Position numbers and translations under genes: made by a program. Shown in pieces: positions 54,996-62,379 of a DNA stretch of 64,000 nucleotides; positions within the stretch are counted from its first letter, which is position 1; each line of letters starts with the position of its first letter. The stretch comes from Streptomyces sp. NBC_00448 (GTDB lineage Bacteria; Actinomycetota; Actinomycetes; Streptomycetales; Streptomycetaceae): positions 5,441,001 through 5,505,000 of the forward strand of contig NZ_CP107913.1 in assembly GCF_036014115.1 (NCBI RefSeq), in the 5' to 3' direction. Under the pieces are notes generated by a model, which had not been told where the DNA came from, made no database searches, and was given only the letters and a program-made list of their open reading frames with translations.

Positions 54996-55427
54996 TCAGT
55001 TCAGGTTGCGGAACAGCGTCCACACCACGGCCACGACCAGCAGGGCGTATTGGGACCGGGGGCGGAGGATCGGCTGCCAGCGCCGGCCGCGCAGGCCCTC
55101 GACCACCCAGCGGCCGAACATCCAGACCAGCGCGGGGGACAGCACCAGGACCAGGGCGTTGTCGTGGAAGGCCCGTACGGGGTCGCCGTGCAGGAGGTCG
55201 TACGCGAGGCGGGTGGTACCGCAGGCGGGACAGAGCAGTCCGGTGAGCCAGTTGAAGGGGCAGCGCGGCAGGAAGTGCCCGCTTTGGTGCGGGTCGGTGC
55301 GGTAGAGGTAGGCGGACGCGGCCACCCCCGCGGCGAGGGTGGCCAGCGGCACGACCGCCGGGTGCGGGCGCCGCGGCCCTGAGCGGGGCGGCTCGGAGCG
55401 GTGCGGTGCGGTGGTGGGGTAGCTCAC
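54996..55427 (-). CDS. DUF2752 membrane protein (143 aa)
   Basis: GTG 55427 (MSYPTTAPHRSEPPRSGPRR) is chosen because it overlaps the stop of a short upstream ORF as GTGA; longer frames upstream are Arg-rich and non-coding. The DUF2752 signature FNWLTGLLCPACGTTRLAYD follows a first membrane helix (PAVVPLATLAAGVAASAYLY), and helices at ALVLVLSPALVWMFGRWVV and ALLVVAVVWTLFRN complete three or four spans. The CPACG motif is invariant in the family, whose function is unknown. Confidence 0.8.
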   Translation of the reverse strand: MSYPTTAPHRSEPPRSGPRRPHPAVVPLATLAAGVAASAYLYRTDPHQSGHFLPRCPFNWLTGLLCPACGTTRLAYDLLHGDPVRAFHDNALVLVLSPALVWMFGRWVVEGLRGRRWQPILRPRSQYALLVVAVVWTLFRNLN

Positions 55428-55510
55428 GGGGACAGGTCCCCGCGTTCCGGCCGGCTCTCGTACGGGTTGTCCCCGTACGACTCGCCGGCGGACAGATTCC
55501 GGTCGGACAT
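55424..55510 (-). CDS. 28-codon ORF translationally coupled to DUF2752
   Basis: ATG 55510 is preceded by AGGGGGAC at a good distance and encodes MSDRNLSAGESYGDNPYESR plus eight residues ending LSP. Its TGA overlaps the DUF2752 GTG start (GTGA). The strong ribosome-binding site and overlap favour real translation. The Tyr/Asn/Pro-rich composition resembles the N-terminal tail of CD225/TM2-type proteins that I recall beside DUF2752 genes in streptomycetes, so it may be a remnant of such a gene. It could also act only to couple translation. Confidence 0.45.
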   Translation of the reverse strand: MSDRNLSAGESYGDNPYESRPERGDLSP

Positions 55511-56041
55511 GACGCGTCCCCCTGCCCCTGCGTTCCCGCCGTCGTGCGGATCGGTCGTCGTGCGGATCGGTCGTCCGCCTGCCCGCGGTCATTTTTGCAG
55601 CACCCGGCGCGCCGCGTCCCGTACTGCCGTTGATACGAACATTGATGCGAACCGGCCCGTGAGCCAGCCCGTGAACCGGCTTGTGGACCGGCCGCGGACG
55701 AGCCGCGGACAAGCCTCGGGCGCATCGCGCCGACCGCCGCCGCGGGCCCGGCCCGCCCGGCCCGCGGACCCCGCCGCCGCCGTACCACCCGTGTGACCGT
55801 CCGCCGGAGCGGACGTAGAGTCGGCAGTGGAGCGGCATTGAGCCGCGGGGGTCGGAAAGCGCGATTTCGGGCAGGATCAAGCCCGTGGACGTAGCCTGCT
55901 GGAGGACCCCGCCGGTGTGGATAGAACGTACATCGGGTTACCGTTCGAGTGGCGTTGCGGACTTTTCCCGTTTGACACGGGCCCAGGAGGTACGGTCACA
56001 CTCCGCAGCGACACCCCTTCGAACCGGAGAGAAGAGCGAAG
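55511..56041. other. divergent intergenic region upstream of topA, 531 bases
   Basis: No ORF that I support. It contains two perfect tandem copies of a 16-bp unit GTCGTGCGGATCGGTC (55541-55572) and several imperfect 12-bp repeats of the type ACCGGCCCGTGA at about 55645-55690. An AT-richer part at 55910-56010 probably contains the topA promoter. Confidence 0.6.
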
Positions 56042-58879
56042 TTGTCCCCGACCCGCGAGACCGCACAGGGCGGCCGCCGACTCGTCATCGTCGAGTCGCC
56101 TGCCAAGGCGAAGACGATCAAGGGCTATCTCGGCCCTGGATACGTCGTCGAGGCCAGCGTCGGGCACATCCGCGACCTCCCCAACGGGGCCGCCGAAGTG
56201 CCGGCGGAGTACAAGGGCCAGCCGTGGGCACGGCTGGGCGTCAATGTGGACAGCGATTTCCAGCCCATCTATGTCGTGAACGCCGACAAGAAGGCACAGG
56301 TCAAGAAGCTCAAGGATCTCCTCAAGGACTCCGACGAACTATTCCTGGCCACTGACGAGGACCGCGAGGGCGAGGCCATCGCCTGGCATTTGCAGGAAAT
56401 CCTCAAGCCCAAGGTGCCGGTGCACCGGATGGTGTTCCACGAGATCACCAAGGACGCCATCCAGGAGGCCGTGCGGAATCCGCGCGAGCTGAACCAGCGC
56501 TTGGTGGACGCCCAGGAGACCCGCCGTATCCTCGACCGGCTCTACGGCTACGAGGTCTCCCCGGTGCTGTGGAAGAAGGTCATGCCGCGGCTGTCGGCGG
56601 GCCGGGTCCAGTCCGTGGCGACCCGCCTGGTGGTCGAGCGCGAGCGCGAGCGGATCGCCTTCCGCACCTCCGCGTACTGGGACCTGACCGGCGTCTTCAA
56701 CACCGGCCGGGCCGGTGACGCCTCCGACCCCGCCACGCTCAACGCCAGGCTCGTCGCGGTCGACGGCCGCCGGGTCGCCCAGGGCCGCGACTTCGACGCC
56801 TCCACCGGCGAGCTCAAGCAGAGCGCCGCGGTGCTGCACCTCGACGAGGAGAACGCCCGGGCGCTGGCCGCCGCGCTCGCCGACTCGCAGTTCTCGGTGC
56901 GCAGCGTCGAGTCCAAGCCGTACCGCCGCTCGCCGTACGCGCCGTTCCGCACCACCACCCTCCAGCAGGAGGCGTCGCGCAAGCTCGGCTTCGGCGCGAA
57001 GGCCACCATGCAGGTCGCCCAGAAGCTGTACGAGAACGGCTTCATCACCTACATGCGTACGGACTCCACCACGCTGTCGGAGACCGCGGTGGGCGCCGCC
57101 CGCGCGCAGGTCGCCCAGCTCTACGGCTCCGACTACCTGCCGGACAAGCCGCGGGTCTACGCGGGCAAGGTGAAGAACGCCCAGGAGGCGCACGAGGCGA
57201 TCCGCCCCTCCGGCGACCGCTTCCGTACCCCCGCCGAGACCGGCCTGACCGGCGACCAGTTCCGGCTCTACGAACTGATCTGGATGCGCACGGTCGCCTC
57301 CCAGATGAAGGACGCGGTCGGCCAGTCCGTCACCGTCAAGGTCGGCGGCGCCGCCTCCGACGGCCGGGACGCCGAGTTCTCCGCCTCCGGCAAGATCATC
57401 ACCTTCCACGGCTTCCTCAAGGCCTACGTCGAGGGCGCCGACGACCCCAACGCGGAGCTCGACGACCGCGAGCGCCGGCTGCCGCAGGTCACCGAGGGCG
57501 ACCCGCTGACCGCCGACGAGATCACCGCCGACGGCCACTCCACCAAGCCGCCCGCCCGCTACACCGAGGCGAGCCTGGTCAAGGAGCTGGAGGAGAAGGA
57601 GATCGGCCGCCCGTCGACCTACGCCACGATCCTCGGCACCATCCTGGACCGCGGCTACGTCTTCAAGAAGGGCACCGCGCTCGTCCCGTCCTTCCTCTCC
57701 TTCGCCGTGGTCAACCTGCTGGAGAAGCACTTCGGCTGGCTGGTGGACTACGACTTCACCGCCTCCATGGAGGACGACCTCGACCGGATCGCCCGCGGTG
57801 AGGCGCAGGCGGTGCCGTGGCTGCGCCGGTTCTACTTCGGCGCGGAGGGCGACGGCGACGCGGCCCCGGCCGCCTCCGCCAACGGCGGCGACGGCGATCA
57901 CCTCGGCGGCCTCAAGGAACTCGTGGAGGACCTGGGCGCGATCGACGCCCGCGAGATCTCCTCGTTCCCGGTCGGCGAGGGCATCATGCTGCGGGTCGGC
58001 CGCTACGGGCCGTACGTCGAGAAGGGCGAGCGCGGCGAGGAGAACCACCAGCGCGCCGACATCCCCGAGGACCTGCCGCCGGACGAGATGACCATCGAGC
58101 TGGCCGAGGAGCTGTTCGCCAAGCCCAGCGGCGAGTTCGCGCTCGGCGACGACCCCGAGACCGGCCGCCCGATCGTCGCCAAGGACGGCCGCTACGGGCC
58201 GTACGTCACCGAGGTGCTGCCCGAGGACACCCCGAAGACCGGCAAGAACGCGGTGAAGCCGCGCACCGCCTCCCTCTTCAAGTCCATGACCCTGGACACC
58301 GTCACGCTCGCCGACGCCCTCAAGCTGATGTCCCTGCCCCGGGTGGTCGGCACCGACGCCGAGGGTGTCGAGATCACCGCGCAGAACGGGCGCTACGGCC
58401 CCTACCTGAAGAAGGGCACCGACTCGCGCTCCCTGGAGAGCGAGGACCAGCTCTTCAGCATCACCCTCGAACAGGCGCTGGCGATCTACGCGCAGCCCAA
58501 GGTGCGCGGCCGCGCCGCCGCCAAGCCCCCGCTGAAGGAACTGGGCACCGACCCCGTCAGCGAGCGCCCGGTCGTGGTCAAGGACGGCCGCTTCGGTCCC
58601 TACGTCACCGACGGCGAGACCAACGCGACGCTGCGCCGCGACGACGACGTCGAGACGATCACCCCCGAGCGCGGCTACGAACTCCTCGCGGAGAAGCGGG
58701 CGAAGAGCCCGGTGAAGAAGAAGACGGCCGCGAAGAAGGCACCGGCGAAGAAGGCCCCCGCCAAGAAGACGGCCGCGAAGAAGACCGGTTCGGCCACGGC
58801 GGCGAAGAAGGCGCCCGCCAAGAAGGCCGCGGCCACGAAGAAGACCGCGGCGAAGAAGGCGAGCTCCGCCAAGGAGTGA
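56042..58879 (+). CDS. topA: DNA topoisomerase I
   Basis: Type IA enzyme relaxing negative supercoils. TTG 56042 follows GGAGAGAAGAG; product 945 residues. The TOPRIM domain has LVIVESPAKAKTIKGYLGPG and ATDEDREGEAIAWHLQ; the catalytic Tyr is in GFITYMRTDSTTLSETAV. Four C-terminal repeats with the GRYGPYV-type motif (RYGPYVEKG, RYGPYVTEV, RYGPYLKKG, RFGPYVTDG) replace zinc fingers, and the tail is a run of KKAPAKK/AAKK units (about residues 890-945). This Lys-rich tail is known to increase processivity in streptomycete TopA. Confidence 0.97.
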   Translation: MSPTRETAQGGRRLVIVESPAKAKTIKGYLGPGYVVEASVGHIRDLPNGAAEVPAEYKGQPWARLGVNVDSDFQPIYVVNADKKAQVKKLKDLLKDSDELFLATDEDREGEAIAWHLQEILKPKVPVHRMVFHEITKDAIQEAVRNPRELNQRLVDAQETRRILDRLYGYEVSPVLWKKVMPRLSAGRVQSVATRLVVERERERIAFRTSAYWDLTGVFNTGRAGDASDPATLNARLVAVDGRRVAQGRDFDASTGELKQSAAVLHLDEENARALAAALADSQFSVRSVESKPYRRSPYAPFRTTTLQQEASRKLGFGAKATMQVAQKLYENGFITYMRTDSTTLSETAVGAARAQVAQLYGSDYLPDKPRVYAGKVKNAQEAHEAIRPSGDRFRTPAETGLTGDQFRLYELIWMRTVASQMKDAVGQSVTVKVGGAASDGRDAEFSASGKIITFHGFLKAYVEGADDPNAELDDRERRLPQVTEGDPLTADEITADGHSTKPPARYTEASLVKELEEKEIGRPSTYATILGTILDRGYVFKKGTALVPSFLSFAVVNLLEKHFGWLVDYDFTASMEDDLDRIARGEAQAVPWLRRFYFGAEGDGDAAPAASANGGDGDHLGGLKELVEDLGAIDAREISSFPVGEGIMLRVGRYGPYVEKGERGEENHQRADIPEDLPPDEMTIELAEELFAKPSGEFALGDDPETGRPIVAKDGRYGPYVTEVLPEDTPKTGKNAVKPRTASLFKSMTLDTVTLADALKLMSLPRVVGTDAEGVEITAQNGRYGPYLKKGTDSRSLESEDQLFSITLEQALAIYAQPKVRGRAAAKPPLKELGTDPVSERPVVVKDGRFGPYVTDGETNATLRRDDDVETITPERGYELLAEKRAKSPVKKKTAAKKAPAKKAPAKKTAAKKTGSATAAKKAPAKKAAATKKTAAKKASSAKE

Positions 58880-58970
58880 GGGCGGCGCGGACCCGTTGAC
58901 GTGGCGAGCGGCACTGTCCGTTTGTTCGGGCGGACACGTTTGGTTCGGGTGGGACGGATAGGCTGTCAGA

Positions 58971-61900
58971 ATGACGCGATCCGAGCAGCCAGCGCAGCCC
59001 GCGACGGACGTCACCGAGGCGTTCGCGACCGACCTCTCGGCCGACTCCCGTGAGCGTGCCGTGGGCGCGTTGCTGAAGATTCCCACGCTGCGCAAGCTGT
59101 GGAGCGCGCAACTGACCGGTGCGGTCGCCGACCGCCTCGGCCTGCTGGTGCTGCTCGTGCTCACCGTGCAGGCGACCGTCACCGCGCACTCCTTCGGCGG
59201 CGGCTACCGGGGTGTCGCGTACGCCGTCGCCGCGGTGTTCGCCGCCCGCCTGGTGGCCACCCTCCTCTTCGGCGCGGTGCTGCTCGGACCGCTGACCGGG
59301 CTCACCGCGGAGAGCGGCCCGCTGGACCGGCGCTGGACGATGATCGGCGCGGACGGCGTACGGCTCGCGCTGTTCATCGTCGCCCCGCTGTGGGTCACGT
59401 GGGTCCCGCACTCGGCGCACCTGTGGCTGCTGGCCACCGCGTTCGTCGCCGGACTCGCCGAGCGGCTGTGGACGGTCGCGAAGGACGGCGCCGCCCCGGG
59501 GCTGCTGCCCCCGGCGGGCGACACGTCGGTCCGGCCCGCGCCCGACCACCTCGCCACGCTGCACCGCCTCGACCTGCGCACGAGCTTCGTCGCACTGCCG
59601 CTGGCCGCCGCCTCCCTGGTCGTCGTCACCCTCGTCAACACGCTCATCGCGGTGGGCGTCGACTGGTTCCACCTGCACCAGGTCGCGCTGTCGTCGTACG
59701 TGGCCGCCGGGCTCTTCTCGTCCTCGATGGCCGTGCTGTACCTGCTGGAGCTGCCCGCCGGCGGCGCCGCGAAGCCGCACTCCCCGCTCCAGGGCCTGCG
59801 GCTGCCGAAGGGCCCGGCGGGTGCCGAGCGGGGCCGGACCGGCGCGCTGCCGCTGCTGGTGCTCGCCACCGCCGCGGTGGCCGGCGCGATCGGCGTCGCC
59901 GTTTCGGTCGCCGTCCTGCACGCGCTCGCCCTCGGCTTCGGCCCGACCGGCTTCGGCCTGCTGGTCCTGACGCTGACCGCCGGCACCGTGATCGGCATCC
60001 GGATCGCCCCGCACACCCTGCCCGCTCTCTCCCGCCGCCGCCTGCTGGCCGTGGGCACCGGCTTCACCGGCGTCGCGCTGCTGCTGACCGGCATCGTCCC
60101 CGACCAGGCCACGGTGCTGCTGCTGTCGCTGCTGGCCGGCACCGCCGCGGGCGTCACCGCGAACGCCGGGCACACCCTGATCGAGCAGGAGGCCGAGGAG
60201 TCGCGCCGGGTGCGGAGCGTCGAGCACCTGCACGCGGTCGTGCGCGCCGTGCTCGCCGTGGCCGCGATCGGCGGGCCGCTGGTGGCCGCCGCGATCGGCC
60301 CGCACCGCATCCAGAACGGCCACTTCACCTTCGACCACAGCGGTGCCGCATACACCCTGATCCTGGTCGGCGCGCTGCTGCTGCCGGTCGCCGCGCTGGT
60401 CCTCGGCAAGACCGACGACCGTACCGGGGTGCCGCTGCGCCGCGACCTGCGCGAGGCACTGCGCGGTGCGGAACCGGCCACCGGACCCGCCGCCACCGGC
60501 TTCTTCATCGCGATCGAGGGCGGCGACGGCGCCGGCAAGTCCACCCAGGTCGAAGCGCTCGCCGAGTGGATCAGGGCCAAGGGCCACGAGGTCGTGGTCA
60601 CCCGCGAGCCCGGCGCCACCGCCGTCGGCAAGCGGCTGCGCTCCATACTCCTGGACGTCTCCTCCGCCGGGGTCTCGCACCGCGCCGAGGCCCTGCTCTA
60701 TGCCGCGGACCGTGCGGAGCACGTCGACACCGTGGTGAAGCCCGCTCTCGACCGCGGCGCCGTCGTCATCTCCGACCGCTACATCGACTCCTCCGTCGCC
60801 TACCAGGGCGCCGGACGCGACCTCGCGCCCACCGAGATCGCCCGGATCTCGCGCTGGGCCACCGACGGGCTCGTCCCGCACCTCACGGTGCTCCTCGACG
60901 TCCCGCCGGAGACCGCCCGGGAGCGCTTCACCGAGGCACCGGACCGGCTGGAGTCCGAGCCGGCCGAGTTCCACCAGCGGGTGCGCTCGGGATTCCTGAC
61001 GCTCGCCGCCGCCGACCCCGCGCGCTACCTGGTGGTCGACGCGGCCCAGGAGCCCGAGGCGATCACCACCGACGTACGGCACCGGCTCGACCGCATGCTG
61101 CCGCTCTCCGCCCAGGAGATCGAGGCCCGTGCCGAGGCCGAGCGCAAGGCGGCCGAGGAAGCGGCCCGGCTCGCCGCCGAGGAGGCCGCCCGCAAGGCCG
61201 AGGAGGAGCGGCAGGCCCGCGAGCGCCAGGAGCAGCTCGAACGGCTGCGCCGCGAGGAGGAGGAGCGTCGGCTCGCCGCGGAGGAGGCCGCGCGCCGCGA
61301 GATCGCCGAGCGCAAGGCCGCGCAGGAGGCCGAGGCGGCCCGGCTCGCCGCCGAGGAGGCCGCCCGGCGGCAGGCCGAGGAGGACGCGCGGATCGCCGCC
61401 GAGGAGGCGGCACGTGCGGCCGAGCAGGAGCGGCTGCGGCGGCTCGCGGAGGAGCAGGCGCGGCTGCGCGCCGAAGCGGCCGAGAAGCGGCAGGAGAAGC
61501 AGCGCAAGGCCGAGGAGGCGCTGTTGCGCGCGGAGGCGGCGCGAGCCGCTGCCGCTGCCGCGTCCGATTCGGAGGAGACCGCGGTGCTGCCCGCGGTGTC
61601 GGACGCCCCCCCGGCGGATTCCGACTCCGACTCCGGTTCCGGGTCCGGCACGGACTCCCCGTCCGGCTCCAGCTCTGATTCCGGCTCCGGGTCGGGCTCT
61701 GGGTCTGGGTCTGGGTCTGGGTCTGGGTCCGACGCGGGACCCGACTCGACGTCCGGTGCTCCGTCCGACGCCGACGAGACCACGGTGCTGCCCGCGCTGC
61801 GGGACGAGCCCCACGCGGGGCCCGACGACGTCTCGGACTCCGATCGGACCGCGGTGCTGCCTGCCGTCGCGCCGCCCGCGTCGCCTTCCTCGGAGACGAC

Positions 61901-62243
61901 GACGGTCATGACCCCGATCACGCCCGAGCCTGAGCCCGCGCATACGCCCACGCCGCAGTCGGCGCCGGCGCCGGAGACCTCGGGCAGCAATGACGAGACC
62001 ACCGAGCTGCCTCCCCCCACGCCCGGCACCGCTCGCTCCGACGACCCCACCGACCGCGTGCCGCCGTGGCTCTTCCGCCCCGACCAGCCCACCGGCGACG
62101 AGCGCACCCATGAGCTCCCCGCCGCCCAGGCCGCGCGCCGCCCCCGTCCCGAGTGGGCGGAGGAGACCCCTCTCGACGACCTTCCCACCCTCGCGGACGA
62201 GCTCCTCGGCCCCCACGACCGGGAAGACCCCCCGCGCGGCTGA
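58971..62243 (+). CDS. tmk: thymidylate kinase fused to an MFS-like membrane domain and a long C-terminal tail
   Basis: 1090 residues. Residues 40-490 form an MFS-like block with about ten helices (LGLLVLLVLTVQATVTA; LLVLATAAVAGAIGVAVSVA). Residues 508-710 are a complete dTMP kinase: P-loop IAIEGGDGAGKSTQVEALAE, VVTREPGATAVGKRLR, DRYIDSSVAYQGAGRDL and the LID region. Residues 711-865 are an Ala/Glu/Arg coiled coil, then a Ser/Gly/Asp stretch, then a Pro-rich tail with six motifs such as DETTVLPAL. It phosphorylates dTMP to dTDP, presumably at the membrane. The fusion is usual for Streptomyces, as far as I recall; the length of the tail is variable. It follows topA by 91 bases. Confidence 0.93.
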   Translation: MTRSEQPAQPATDVTEAFATDLSADSRERAVGALLKIPTLRKLWSAQLTGAVADRLGLLVLLVLTVQATVTAHSFGGGYRGVAYAVAAVFAARLVATLLFGAVLLGPLTGLTAESGPLDRRWTMIGADGVRLALFIVAPLWVTWVPHSAHLWLLATAFVAGLAERLWTVAKDGAAPGLLPPAGDTSVRPAPDHLATLHRLDLRTSFVALPLAAASLVVVTLVNTLIAVGVDWFHLHQVALSSYVAAGLFSSSMAVLYLLELPAGGAAKPHSPLQGLRLPKGPAGAERGRTGALPLLVLATAAVAGAIGVAVSVAVLHALALGFGPTGFGLLVLTLTAGTVIGIRIAPHTLPALSRRRLLAVGTGFTGVALLLTGIVPDQATVLLLSLLAGTAAGVTANAGHTLIEQEAEESRRVRSVEHLHAVVRAVLAVAAIGGPLVAAAIGPHRIQNGHFTFDHSGAAYTLILVGALLLPVAALVLGKTDDRTGVPLRRDLREALRGAEPATGPAATGFFIAIEGGDGAGKSTQVEALAEWIRAKGHEVVVTREPGATAVGKRLRSILLDVSSAGVSHRAEALLYAADRAEHVDTVVKPALDRGAVVISDRYIDSSVAYQGAGRDLAPTEIARISRWATDGLVPHLTVLLDVPPETARERFTEAPDRLESEPAEFHQRVRSGFLTLAAADPARYLVVDAAQEPEAITTDVRHRLDRMLPLSAQEIEARAEAERKAAEEAARLAAEEAARKAEEERQARERQEQLERLRREEEERRLAAEEAARREIAERKAAQEAEAARLAAEEAARRQAEEDARIAAEEAARAAEQERLRRLAEEQARLRAEAAEKRQEKQRKAEEALLRAEAARAAAAAASDSEETAVLPAVSDAPPADSDSDSGSGSGTDSPSGSSSDSGSGSGSGSGSGSGSGSDAGPDSTSGAPSDADETTVLPALRDEPHAGPDDVSDSDRTAVLPAVAPPASPSSETTTVMTPITPEPEPAHTPTPQSAPAPETSGSNDETTELPPPTPGTARSDDPTDRVPPWLFRPDQPTGDERTHELPAAQAARRPRPEWAEETPLDDLPTLADELLGPHDREDPPRG
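61698..61727 (+). repeat. (TCTGGG)5 hexanucleotide repeat in tmk
   Basis: Five perfect copies inside the Ser-Gly part of the tail. Because the unit is six bases, slippage adds or removes Gly-Ser pairs without a frameshift. Confidence 0.85.
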
Positions 62244-62379
62244 CCCACGGGACCGCTGACCCCTCGGAACCCCCGGACCTTCGGGACCGCTTGCCCTCGG
62301 AACCGCTCGCGCCGAGCGAGCCCGGGTTTCGAGGGCGGCAGAGGACAGCGGACCCCTCGCCCGGCCGCAGGCAGGGACA

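Noticed and set aside
61698-61727. phase-variable repeat in tmk
   Set aside because: The unit is six bases, so slippage keeps the frame and cannot switch the gene off.
58659-62216. 1185-codon minus-strand ORF opposite tmk and the topA end
   Set aside because: Leu/Gly/Arg-rich shadow of the coiled-coil and Ser-Gly coding sequence; no domain.
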